DNA from: Owenia fusiformis | Taxonomy: Eukaryota; Annelida; Polychaeta; Sabellida; Oweniidae | Direction of reading: 5' to 3' | Length of the DNA: 64,000 nt | Assembly: GCA_903813345.2 (NCBI GenBank) | Contig: CAIIXF020000008.1 | Span: forward strand, 10,567,278-10,631,277 | Shown: piece by piece, positions 1 through 12,900 of the stretch | How the letters are laid out: each line of letters opens with the position of its first letter | How positions within the stretch are numbered: position 1 is the first letter of the stretch | The notes under the pieces: generated by a model | Told to the model about the DNA's origin: nothing | The model's database searches: none | Seen by the model: the letters and a program-made list of their open reading frames with translations, nothing else | Made by a program: the position numbers and the translations under genes

Positions 1-214
1 AAGCATTAAAATATAAGAGGTTGAAGACTTTATACAGTCTGTTACACTGCTTCAAAGGCAAGCAGTTAAACCTGAAATATAAGAAATCTAAATAATATTG
101 TGCAATAATATATAGAAAAATATATTCATATTGCACACGAATGACATTTGTATATGTTGGATTGCTTGTAAATTGGCTCATAAACTCTGTAACCTCTTAT
201 ATTTTGATGCTTCT
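1..214. mobile_element. Small inverted-repeat element (MITE-like)
   Basis: Positions 1-22 and 193-214 are inverted repeats (one end aaaatataagaggtt, the other aacctcttatatttt) with one mismatch. The start may be cut by the window edge. Internal sequence about 28-165 is found again, inverted, at about 305-450. Confidence 0.6.
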
Positions 215-299
215 CTACCATGTTAATTCTCAAAAAAATAACATGGCGGACAGACCTCAAATTACAAGAGGGCACAGGCTTATTGCACTAAACACTGAA

Positions 300-510
300 T
301 AATCTGAAATATACAAATGTCATTCGTGTGCAATATGAATATATTTTTCTATATATTATGGCACAATGGTCTATAGATTTCTTAATTTTCAGGTTCAACT
401 GCTTGCCTTTGAAGCAGTGTAACAGACTGTAGGCCAATTTACAAGCAATCCAAGATATACAATTGTCATTCGTGTGCAGTATGAATATATTTTTCTATCA
501 TTAGACTATT
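300..510. repeat. Inverted and direct partial copies of the 1-214 element
   Basis: tgtcattcgtgtgcaatatg at 317 is the reverse complement of sequence near 130-150, and gcttgcctttgaagcagtgt at 402 that of sequence near 45-65. A further copy of the tcattcgtgtgca motif occurs at 467. The stretch from about 510 to 1030 shows nothing I can assign. Confidence 0.55.
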
Positions 511-1034
511 GCACAAATGCTATAACATGCGTATTCCCATCTAAATGATTTGTCCTTCAGAGAAATGAAGATTTTTGGACGAGTTATGGTATCATCATAC
601 CCCAGTATATTCTCTTTCAGTCAAAAAAGTTTGAACCAAAACTCCCCATGACAATCAAAAGGTCTCACCTGTAGAATACGCCATCTATAGAAAATTGTCA
701 CTCTGATTTTGACAGATGGAGGCAGGTCAAAAGGATCAAATTTCTTTAAGAAAATGCACCTCCATCACATCAAATCATGTGTTAGAGTTGGTCCATACAT
801 ACACTTTTTCATTCATGTACTTACCAAAATCCAACCACTGGTGATGCTAATATACATTATGTAACTACAATAATTGGACTATATTCTTGTTCTTAAAATG
901 CCATCTATTCGTCTTCCCACTCGGCGGAATGATCAATAAGTTGTGTGTCCCCGATTTCACTCACGGGAAGTACATAAGTTTCACAATTGGAACTGTATAG
1001 GCTAGGGAATATGATATGGAATCAATTAATCAAT

Positions 1035-4000
1035 AACAGTATGGCATCAGATGATATATGTCACGATATAGGGTAGAGATTTTTCTGTTTTTATTTTGTG
1101 CTACTTTTGGACTTAGAATAAAATCTAAAATGACCAGCCATCAGGGATCAGATTAAAAAAATAAGAACAGGACTCGTCAAAAGAGATAACGTATAGCATA
1201 AAATGGACTCTTTTTCAAAACCAACACAAATGGCGCAAAGTAGCACTTTCCAGAAAATAAACAAAGTTCAGCCTCTCGATAGATTTTCATACCTGTTTTT
1301 TCAAAACTAACAGAAATGGCGAAAACTAACATTTTTCAGAAAATAAACAAAGTTCAGCCCATCGATAGATTTTCATACCTTTTTTGAAAACCAACACAAA
1401 TGGCCAAAAGTAACACTTTTCCAGAAAATAAACAGAGTCCATCATATGATAGATTTTCATACCTTTTTTCAAAACCAACACAAATGGCCAAAAGTAACAC
1501 TTTTCCAGAAAATAATCAGAGTTCAGCCCATTGATAGATTTTCATACCTTTTTTGAAAACCAACACAAATGTCCAAAAGTAACACTTTTCCAGAAAATAA
1601 TCAAAGTTCAGCCCATCGATAGATTTCATCCCGTTTTTTCAAAACTAACACAAATGGTGAAAAGTAACACTTTTCCAGAAAATAAACAGAGTCCAGCATA
1701 CGATATATTTTCATACCTTTTTTCAAAACCAACACAAATGGTGAAAAGTAACACTTTTCCAGAAAATAAACAGAGTCCAGCATATAATAGATTTTCATAC
1801 CTTTTTTGAAAACCAACACAAATGACCAAAAGTAACACTTTTCCAGACAAGAGTCCAGCCTATCGATAGATTTTCATACCTTTTTTTAAAACCAACACAA
1901 ATGGCAAAAAGTAGCACTTTCCAGAAAATAAACAGAGTCCAGCATACGATAGATTTTCATACCTTTTTTCAAAACCAACACAAATGGCGAAAAGTAGCAC
2001 TTTTCAGAAAATAAACAGAGTCCAGCATAGGATAGATTTTTATACCTTTTTTCAAGACCAACACAAATGGCGAAAAGTAACACTTTTCAGAAAATAAACA
2101 GAGTCCAGCATACGATAGATTTTCATACCTTTTTTCAAAACCAACACAAATGGCGAAAAGTAACACTTTTCAGAAAATAAACAGAGTCCAGCATACGATA
2201 GATTTTCATACCTTTTTTCAAAACCAACACAAAATGGCGAAAAGTAACACTTTTCCAGAAAATAAACAGAGTCCTGTCTAGCGATAGATTTTCATACCTT
2301 TTTTCAAAACCAACACAAATGGCCAAAAGTAACACTTTTTCCAGAAAATAAATAGAGTCCAGCCTATCGATAGATTTTCATACCCCTTTTTCAAAACCAA
2401 CACAAATAGCCAAAAGTAACACTTTTCCAGAAAATAAACAGAGACCAACCTATCGATAGATTTTTATACCTTTTTTTCAAAAGGCCGTGGCTGGAGTGCC
2501 TTAAATTTTAAGGCTCTTTAGCATTTTGGTAACCAATTTGGCTAGAGAGCCTTAAATTTTAAGGTTCTTTAGCATTTCGGCTGAAAGAGCCTAAAATTTT
2601 AAGGCTCTTTAGCATTTTGATAGCCAATTTCGCTAGAGAGCCTGAAAGGAATTCTAGGTGACAGAAATGACAAAATATTGTTTCTTGGACGAGATCAAAC
2701 GACTTTGACTATATTCTATACCCAACCTATTTTGTAATTTTACAATCAGCACAAATATACATACCATATTAGCAGATATCGGACAAATTCATAAAAAATA
2801 TTTTTTGATCGATAAAATCGCTGATTATTAAACCGGAAGTGTCTTCTCTGAGGTCTGCGAAGAAGATGAAGAAGAAAACATATAAAGATTTCAGTCATTT
2901 CAAATTTGCCGTCGATTTGGTTTTAAATGGTTCTAAATTATCTTCGAATGCTTCCTATGACTTCTATTAGTACTGTTTTGACTTCCCCACTTCATAAAAA
3001 GAAGATTATCACCTTTTACTCGACTCATAACTTTACTTCCGGTCTACCGAGAAAAATAAAAGTTTGAACCTCAGTCAAGATTTGAAAAAAAACTTTTTGT
3101 TTATTTTCTGGAAAAGTGTTACTTTTTGCCATTTATGTTGCCTTTTAAAAAAGGAAAGAAAATCGATATATACTGAAGGCTGGACTCTGTTTATTTTCTG
3201 GAAAAGTGTTACTTTTGGCAATTTGTGTTGGTTTTGAAAAAAGGTATGAAAATCTATCGATAGGCTGATCTCTGTTTAGTGTTACTTTTGGCCATTTGTG
3301 TTGTTTTTGAAAAAAGGTATGAAAATCTATCGTATGTTGGACTCTGTTTATTTTCTGGAAATGTGCTACTTTTGGCCATTTGTGTTGGTTTTGAAAAAAG
3401 GTACGAAAATCTATCCTATGGACTCTGTTTATTTTCTGAAAAGTGTTACTTTTCGCCATTTGTGTTGGTTTTGAAAAAAGGTATGAAAATCTATCGTATG
3501 CTGGACTCTGTTTATTTTCTGAAAAGTGTTACTTTTCGCCATTTGTGTTGGTTTTGAAAAAAGGTATGAAAATCTATCGTATGCTGGACTCTGTTTATTT
3601 TCTGAAAAGTGTTACTTTTCGCCATTTGTGTTGGTTTTGAAAAAAGGTATGAAAATCTATCGTATGCTGGACTCTGTTTATTTTCTGAAAAGTGTTACTT
3701 TTCGCCATTTGTGTTGGTTTTCAAAAAGGTATGAAAATCTATCGTATGCTGGACTCTGTTTATTTTCTGAAAAGTGCTACTTTTCGCCATTTTTGTTGGT
3801 TTTGAAAAAAGGTATGAAAATCTATCGTATGCTGGACTCTGTTTATTTTCTGAAAAGTGTTACTTTTCGCCATTTGTGTTGGTTTTGAAAAAAGGTATAA
3901 AAATCTATCCTATGCTGGACTCTGTTTATTTTCTGAAACATTTCTGAAAAGTGTTACTTTTTGCCATTTGTTGGTTTTGAAAAAAGGTATGAAAATCTAT

Positions 4001-4722
4001 CGAATGCTGGACTCTGTTTATTTTCTGAAAAGTGTTACTTTTCGCCATTTGTGTTGGTTTTGAAAAAAGGTATAAAAATCTATCCTATGCTGGACTCTGT
4101 TTATTTTCTGAAAAGTGTTACTTTTCGCCATTTGTGTTGGTTTTGAAAAAAGGTATGAAAATCTATCGTATGCTGGACTCTGTTTATTTTCTGGAAAGTG
4201 CTACTTTTTGCCATTTGTGTTGGTTTTGAAAAAAGGTATGAAAATCTATCCTATGCTGGACTCTGTTTATTTTCTGAAAAGTGTTACTTTTCGCCATTTG
4301 TGTTGGTTTTGAAAAAAGGTATAAAAATCTATCGATAGACTTGACTCTGTTTATTTTCTGGAAAGTGCTACTTTTTGCCATTTGTGTTGGTTTTGAAAAA
4401 AGGTATGAAAATCTATCGTATGCTGGACTCTGTTTATTTTCTGGAAAAGTGATACTTTTGGCCATTTGTGTTGGTTTTGAAAAAAGGTATAAAAATCTAT
4501 CGATAGGCTGAACTCTGTTTATTTCCTGGAAAAGTGTTACTTTTGGCCATTTGTGTTGGTTTTGAAAAAAGGTATGAAAATCTATCGAAAGGCTGGACTG
4601 AACTGTATGTTTAAATGCCTGGTCATTTTAAATTTTATTTTAAGTCCAAAAGTAGCATAAAAAAAAAAAATACCCAATAATCGCTACCCTATATTGTGAC
4701 ACTGATGCATCAGATATGCTAC
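1035..4722. mobile_element. Large foldback element with 83-bp tandem-repeat arms
   Basis: Left arm: about 15 copies of an 83-bp unit (contains cataccttttttcaaaacca) from 1200 to 2480. Right arm: about 18 copies of the reverse complement from 3090 to 4600. The inversion continues beyond the arrays: gctacttttggactta at 1101 pairs with taagtccaaaagtagc at 4642, and tatagggtag at 1067 with ctaccctata at 4684. The central 600 bp carries short aaattttaaggctctttagc repeats (2505-2645) and no coding frame. The layout is that of foldback transposons. Open frames across the arrays are by-products of repetition. Confidence 0.8.
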
Positions 4723-4782
4723 AAATACAAACCCATTCCAAATGCCCAGTGTAAAAATAATGTTTTATTTTGATACTTGCAG

Positions 4783-6951
4783 GATATTCATGATGTAATA
4801 AAGCAAGCTCAAGATGTAAGTACATGCAAGGAGGATTGGAAGCCATTTTTTCAAACTTGTTACTCTGTTGCCCGGTCTATACCAATTTGGTATCAATATT
4901 ACTCATATTTTGAAGACTAGAAATGCTGAAGAAGCTTAAATACTACCAAAATATTCATAATGTCCATCTTTAACGAAATACTTGGTCCAAAGAGAACCAT
5001 ATACAAAATTTAATTTGTGGATGTTGTTTGGTGGTGGTTGGTGTCTGGCATTTTTTTTAACAAATGACAGGTGGTGAACTTTTGTATTTTTGCTCGATGT
5101 TCATGCCACCTGCTATGAATCTCTAGGTCAATTCACTCATTCTTATAAATGTTATACCAGCGTGAAATAATAAAAATAATAGAATAAATTATATGCATGT
5201 ACCATGATAATTGCATTATTTTACTTTATGTTGTAGAGTCGTGTAGCATGTGCTGTTGTTGTTGCTGAAACTAAAGATTGTTTTGAAAGAATTCTTTCAT
5301 TGTATGATAGGTAATTGGTAGCAATTACTCTATTTCTCCTCATTTATTTTCCCATGGGCATTGATTAGAAAGTGGCTTTTACAAATGACTATCATATAGA
5401 ATAATAGATGGCACTTTTGAAGTTAGATAAAATGTTTTCACTTTTCATAACCTCCTTGATAGTAAGCTCTTTTCCATCGTGAAAGATGTTTGAATTGTTT
5501 AAATTGATAACAATATATTTTCAAAATGTACACAACACCCATATAGCAAATCATTATTTAGTTTACATGTGTACCTATATTCCAGTTATCCAGAGTTCTG
5601 TATGCCATGTCTTGGGCTACATCCAGTACAAGGAGACTACAATAGTCCAAGTGAAGCAAGGAGTGTCAATTTAGAGGTATGATATAAATAATTCAATTGG
5701 TATAGTTATACTGGCCCTCTTGAAAGTATTGTATTTTAAGTCAAATACAGGATGTACCTAAAATCCAATTGCAGTTAATTTTAAAATGAAATACACTTTT
5801 TTTCCATGGAATTCCATGGAATTGATTCATTGTCAATGCTTTGGAGATCCCTTTAAATAATGCATGTATATACCATATTATTAAATATTTTATAGGATCT
5901 GGAAAAGGCCCTCCCAATTATAGAGGCTAACCAAGACAAACTTGTAGCGATCGGAGAGGTAAAAGAAAATGTTTTTCTTGCTTTACATATGTTAGTCCAA
6001 TTATCATTTATAGAACAGGGTATCCCGAAAGAATTGGACCCCCCAGGCAGACATATACAAATGTCTTCATAGTATGTGTCATATATCAATTTAAAGCTTA
6101 TTCAAAGTTGCATTGATTTGCCAAGTATCATGGTTCAACTCACAAATGGGAAAAGTTACATTTCAAAATTTAGTGTCCATGATATATGACACATACAATG
6201 GAGACATATGTCTGCTTAAGGGGGGGGGTCATACTTTCGGGGCATCCTGTATATTGTATCCTGATATCATAATTTTGCAATGCTCCAATATAATGGATAG
6301 AAATCATCTACAATTCAATATTTAACCTGTGCTTTCAATACAATATTTTTTTCTAAATCAGCTTACTCCATACAGAACAGCTCAAATTGACTTGGTGATC
6401 TAAATTGAAATATAAACTGTGTAATACTCTGGATATGTGAAAACTACACATTTCAGTAGAATCAAACATTTACTAATGTAGTTCAACTGTACAACAGCAT
6501 GTTGGATTTAGATCGTGGATAAATATACATGATTCACTATTTAGAATATTTGTTGAATTTAAACTGATTTCTGACTTTTAGGTTGGTCTTGACTTTACCC
6601 CTAGGTTTGTCAAGCAGGACTCTGACAAAGAGGCCCAAAGAGAGGTGCTGAGGAGACAAATTAAACTTGCACAGAAATATGATCTTCCCATGTAAGTCAT
6701 CTTTCATTTTGTTCTTGGGAAATGCTCCCTTTTCTCTTTTCCGATCAAATGATTTGATCTTCTTTGTGTCATTACTAGTATTCACTCTGTAGAATATATC
6801 TCTGGAGAAACTCCATGTTTAAATAGTGATTTGGGAAGTTTATGTATTGGTGTGCAACCATTTGTGCTATAATGCATTTATTTTGTTTTTTCTAGTAATG
6901 TTCACTCAAGATCAGCTGGAAGACCAACTATAGCTCTGCTAAAAGAAGAAG
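4783..6951 (+). CDS. TATDN3: TATDN3, first six visible exons
   Basis: Six compact exons: 4783-4815 (11 codons, starts [11 protein letters not shown]), 5237-5310, 5586-5676, 5896-5958, 6582-6691 and 6896-6951. The split codons agree: AG|T between exons 2 and 3, AT|T between 5 and 6, and a trailing G at 6951 that needs an acceptor in phase 1. They carry the first half of the TatD barrel, including the conserved Glu of GEVGLDF, which falls at the 5958/6582 junction, and the His of NVHSRS. Introns here are short (about 200-630 nt), unlike the 46 kb last intron. The first of these exons lies only about 60 bp after the end of a large foldback repeat. Confidence 0.9.
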
Positions 6952-9900
6952 GTTTGTGTCTTTTCCATTACATATATCCCATTGGGATTTTATATAATGT
7001 ACCCATCTGTTAAGAAAATATGAAGTTTGAGGTCTTGAATATTTTGTGATCTGAAGTTTCTTTCTCTATTGTCAAGAATGTAATTATATGATTGACACTT
7101 TGACTTACTTATTGTGGTTTAGAAATGTTCAAGTGTGCTATTTCATAGTATAATAAGAGGTTAAAATTACCAAATGTTGCATATTGGTTCGAGATTAGAC
7201 ACATTGTCCATTAGTGGGAATAATACAGTACATCTTGGACTTTCAAGAGATATGTTGAAAGCCCATGAGTACATGTTCCATCCCATAATAGTACAATAAG
7301 GTCATTTCGAAGGGCAATATAGTGAAATATTGGACCGAGGGCCGAAATGATGTTATTAGTATTATTACCACCATTAACGACCAGGACTGAAACAGCAAGA
7401 AAATCTTACGCACTGAACGATATCTAGTTTCCTGGGGAAAATTGCCAGTCGTTAAATGCATTCTCGACCGGTCTGAAATGCATTCTTGACCACCACTATG
7501 ACGTCACATATTGCTTAGGTTGATATAGTAAAATGAACGCCTTCTAGACTAGCACTAAAACTGTGGTAATAATACATAATCAGAAGGAAATTTATGATTG
7601 AAAATAGATTGAAAATATTGGATCTGTTGAAAGCCCACGTCTCTCCTTATAAGGATTTGTTTGTCATTTACTTTTAATTTCATTGTTATTTTGTCAGTAC
7701 ATGAAAGAGGGGGAAGTATGTATGTACATGTATATAAATACAGGGTGTTAAAAAAAACGCAACCCAAAGAAATTGCTATATCTTGGAAAATACTAATCCA
7801 ATTATGTTCATATTTTCAGGAAGGAAAGACGAGAATGTGTATGTATAGCCCCTGTTGTTAGTTAGTTGTAAAACATGATGCCTTGGACACTTGCTCAAAA
7901 GACAGGTGACAGCAAAATACGAAAAACGTGAATGGAAAATCACTATATCTTGGAAAATACTGATTCAATTATGTTCATTTTTCAGGAAAGGAAACAAGAG
8001 ACTGTTTATGTATAGCTCCTGCTGTCAGTTAGTTGTAAAACATGATGCCTTGGACACCAGCTCAAATGACAGTTGTACTAGGAAAATGTGAAAACGCTGT
8101 CAGAGGTGACTGCCACAGCAATAAAACCAAATAACTTTCTAACCATAGTGTTTTGGCACTTGAGATTTGGCACAATTATCCTTATTCAATGTGTGGTGAA
8201 TTTGTGGAGTTTCATCAAAATCACTCCAGGGACTTTACAGTCATGGTCAAAATGCCTTCTTAAGTCTCCCTGAACCAGGGTGTTTGACTGCGATTTGAAA
8301 GCATTTTGACCATGACTGTAAAGTCCCTGAAGTGATTTTGATTTCTCTCTACAGATTTACCATACAGTGAATGAAGATGATTTGTGCCAAATTTTAAGAG
8401 CCAAAACACTATGGTTAGAAAGTTATTTCGTTTTTATCATACCTAATAAAGGTACGATATTGTCGTCAGCTTGACGGGCGGGCGGCGTCTCACTTTTCAG
8501 CTTGTCTACAGGTTTCCAGCCAAACCATTTGACAGATTCATCTGAAATTTTCAGGAATGTTTCTATGTATCAAAGTTAAGAACTGATTAGTTTTTGGGCA
8601 TTCTGGGTAAATTTTTAGGTGGCCAATTTGGATTTTCCGTCCTAAAATCTTCACTTTCAAGACTTGTCTACAGGTTTCCAGCCAATCCATTTGACGGATT
8701 CATCTGAAATTTTCAGGAATGTTTCTACGATAAAAGTTAAGAACTGATTAGTTTTTGGGCATTCTAGGTAAATTTTAAGGTGGCCATTTTGGATTTTCCG
8801 TCCTAAAATCTTCACTTTCAAGACTTGTCTACAGGTTTCAAGCCAAACCATTTGACGGATTCATCTGAAATTTTCAGGGATGTTTCTACGTATCAAAGTT
8901 AAGAACTGATTAGTTTTTTGGCATTCTGGGTAAAATTTAAGGTGGCCATTTTGGATTTTCCGTCCTAAAATCTTCACTTTCAAGACTTGTCTACAGGTTT
9001 CCAGCCAAACCATTTGACGGATTCATTTGAAATTTACAGGGATGTTTCTACATATCAAAGTTAACAACTGATTAGTTTTTGGGCATTCTGGGTAAATTTT
9101 AAGGTGGCAATTTTGGATTTTCCGTCCTAAAATCTTCACTTTCAAGACTTGTCTACAGGTTTCCAGCCAAACCATTTGACGGATTCATCTGAAATTTTCA
9201 GGGATGTTTCTACGTATCAAAGTTAAGAACTGATTAGTTTTTGGGCATTCTGGGTAAATTTTAAGGTAGCCATTTTGGGTTTTCCGTCCTAAATTCTTCA
9301 CTGTCACACTGCTGTGTTTTAGGTACGATATTGTTCACGTCTGTGCCTTGTTTCCTGTTGCAGTCACCCCTGACTGTGTTTTTCGTATTTTCCTAGTACA
9401 ACTGTCTTTTGAGCATGTGTCCAAGGCATCATGTTTTACAACTAACCATTTACAGGAGCTATACATACACAGTCTCTTCTTTGTTTCCTGAAATGAACAT
9501 TATTGAACCAGTATTTTTCAAGATACAGTGATTTCTTTGGGTTGCGTTTTTTTAACACCCTGTATATACCAGTATACTATACATGTATACTATCTTAGTT
9601 TAATTTTAGTGATTGTGATTCTCGAGACCCTAATTTCCTGATTTATTATCATGTAGTCTAGCTAAAAGCCCTTGTCCCCCCCCTCATTACACCTACCCAC
9701 AAGCCAGTGCAGACAAGACTATGGTGGTAAAGTAGATAAGGGAGGATCCAGAGACTTAAATCAATGCTAAATATTACATAGAGCTCATATACTGAATGTC
9801 TGTTTAGGTCATCTCATGTTTACATCTTTATAGGTGTAAAGAGGGCGCTATTGCATGCATTCGATGGCCGTGCAGCTATTGCCATGGATGGGGTTCAAGC

Positions 9901-12900
9901 TGGATACTATTTCTCTGTACCGCCATCTATAGTCAGGAGTGAACAGGTACATCGTCATAGTGACAGAGTTATTGAAATAAAGTTCTCTTATCAATAGGTG
10001 TCAGGGCAGCAGTTCTCCATAATTTTGGTGGAAAGGCATCTGTTGCTCTAGAGGGTGTTGCTATTGGTTACCAGTTCTCTATTCCGCCTTATGCAATACA
10101 CAGGGATGAACAGGTTAGATCAAAACCATTGACCCTCTGAACAGCTGTTTCCATATCTTTTAAAGGCCCCATGCAAAGTTTGGAATATTGTTAAATCTTT
10201 GAAATATTATTGTTTGAGACATTTTTGAAATAAGTTTTAATTTTGATTTTCCTGCCTATTTAGCAGCAAACATTTAGATTTTTGGATCATCAAATGCAAC
10301 ACTCTACAGTAATAATGTATTAATTCACATTATTTTCTACAGTCCATAGATAGGTAGATCAAGTAAATGTGACAATATTTCGATCATTTAATTTCTTCTT
10401 TAATAGATATTTTTGAATATGTTAACTTTCAAAATAAAGCATTGGTGGTACACAGGCATATTGAAGTTGAAGGGATATGCAATGGTTATCCTGTCTTAAA
10501 TATTCCTGTACCATTTAATTTGAATGATTTGACTTTTTAAAATGCATTTTTCTGAACCATTTTTCTGCACTTTCTGTGAGTTAATTTCTCTCAAATTTTA
10601 GTAATCCCAAGAATAAACACCAGCTTTATGAAATATATTATAAAATATATGTTAAATATAAGTAATTTATCTCATTCTTGCAGAAATCTAAACTGGTGGA
10701 TAAAGTACCATTGACCCATTTGTTGTTAGAGACAGACTCACCTGCCCTTGGGCCTGAAAAACAAGTAAGTTATAGAAGGACTCATATAGATGGCAGTTCT
10801 TGTGGGTTGTTTTTCACACCCGACCCATTGTTTTGTGTGAAAATATTTCTGTATTAAAACTTCAAAAATATACTTGTACATTAATCAAATTGATATCGCA
10901 TTTTATTTTTCAATATATAGTTTCAATATCATAAGGTTCTGTATATTTTCATTGAATCTTGTGAGATTTTTGAAGCATTTTTAATTATTAAGTATATAAT
11001 TAAAACCTCTGAATTCTTTGCCATCTCTTGATAGTCCTTTTAATATGACAAACTAAAAACAGTCACTTATGATAAATGTGTTAATGTGATAAATCTCCAA
11101 TTAATTCGTTACTATAACAGTAAAAGTAAAACCAGAATATTTGTGGGACTGATTGATTTTTGGGGGTTTATTGGAGAGAGGCAGATTCAAAATTTGGGCC
11201 AATTAGTGGAAGAAAAATGGGGCAAGTGTAAAATATTTACAAGTTGTTATATTAGCCACCATCCATCCATCCATTCGTCCATCCATCCATCCATCCATCA
11301 ATCTGTCCATCCATTAAATCAACTTTTTAAAATATGGGCAAAATTTTGAAGGCCCCATTCAGTTTAGGCTAATCATTCAAATTTTAATTTTCATGACTTG
11401 AAAAACTATCAGCCAATTCCCGACATTTTAGAAACAAAAATTTAGATTTTTAGATCATCAAATACAAAACATAACACTGTTTAAACACATTGTTTGTGCC
11501 ACTCCACTGGATAGATCAGGCAAAAGTTGATTATTTCAACCATTCATGGAATGTCATGAGGATACTTTGAGGATATCTTTATTTCTTGTACAGATATTTT
11601 CTAAATATGCTTAACTTTCAAAATAAACCAATATTTCAAAAATTTTTATCATGTTTTGAATATTAATGTACCATTGGATTCAATGAGAAGTAAAATTTTA
11701 AAATGCTTTTTCTCTGAATGCTTTCTCTGCGCTAATGTGTTAATTTCTTGCTTATTTTCTATCTATTTTCATAAATTAATATTTTCATTACAACAAAATA
11801 GGTTAGAATGTATGTTATGGGTTGATGTAAATTATTGCCTAACAATGTACATGTTTCTGCTATTCTAGCTACAGATTCATAATTCCAAAAGTATTCAATC
11901 AATTTGCTTGAAACTCTACAGGTACTATACTTCACAAATAAGATAAAAAAATTAGTAGCAATTGAAGCATACCAGAAATCATTTAAACTTTATTGCAGTG
12001 TTTTATATTTTATTTATATACAGCAATGGACTCCAGCAAGGATACGGACCTTTCCATTTTCTCTTTCCATTTTTGTACCAGTATTTTGTGTCAAAAGTGA
12101 TGCCTCCTATCCTCGGTTTACATACTTGTCCCTGTCACACGGTTTTCCTTCTATAAAAACAACCAGCTCTGTTTTGGTATAAGACTAAAACTAAGTATTT
12201 AATGGATATATCAGTATATATTGCCCAACTTCCCATTTTCCTATCATGCCCAGGGGTGGTTGAAACCATGTATTGTTGTCAAGAACAGCTGTCAAAAAAT
12301 AAATATCAACAATAAAAAATGTAAAAATTTGTTTTGAAGAATCACGCCCCATTCTCAACACGTCGTACTAACAGAAGTGGATGACGTGCTTTTGGAGTCA
12401 AATTTGTAAGAACGTACTCATTTATTTCAACGTTTTGACAGAATATGAGCCTTTCTTCCTCATAGAAACATCGCCCATGCTACGCAGAGATCCCTTTAGT
12501 ATTGCTATGTCTCAACATTTTTTCTGAACACGATCTAGAACTTCTCAAACCTTCTAAAAAGCACAACATCTTCTTGAAAATATTGTCATTTTTCACAAAA
12601 TCCATCATATTTCCGACATATTGAGTTATATCGTCATGTTCAATTATTAATAAAATCATTATACATCATCCAGACACTTCAGTTTTCAAATAAATGGAAG
12701 AATTCGGAGGAATTAATTTAAGTTGGAAAGTGTACGACGTGAAGGGTGTGTACAAAGTGCACCATGATATTGTTGCTCATATGTCCTTGTTCTTAAAGGA
12801 ATATTCTTTGCCAGACCCTTTCTCTCTTGATATGGTAGCTATAATCATATATATAGTTTCCATATTTAGCAAAACATGGGAAAATGTTTTAATATGGTCA

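Noticed and set aside
1531-4511. Many overlapping 60-120 codon open frames on both strands
   Set aside because: They are translations of the 83-bp unit. Frames exist on both strands and in several phases, with no gene structure.
1-4782. Missing first exon of TATDN3
   Set aside because: No segment encoding a His-x-His N-terminal motif with a fitting phase-0 donor was found, so it is taken to lie upstream of the window.
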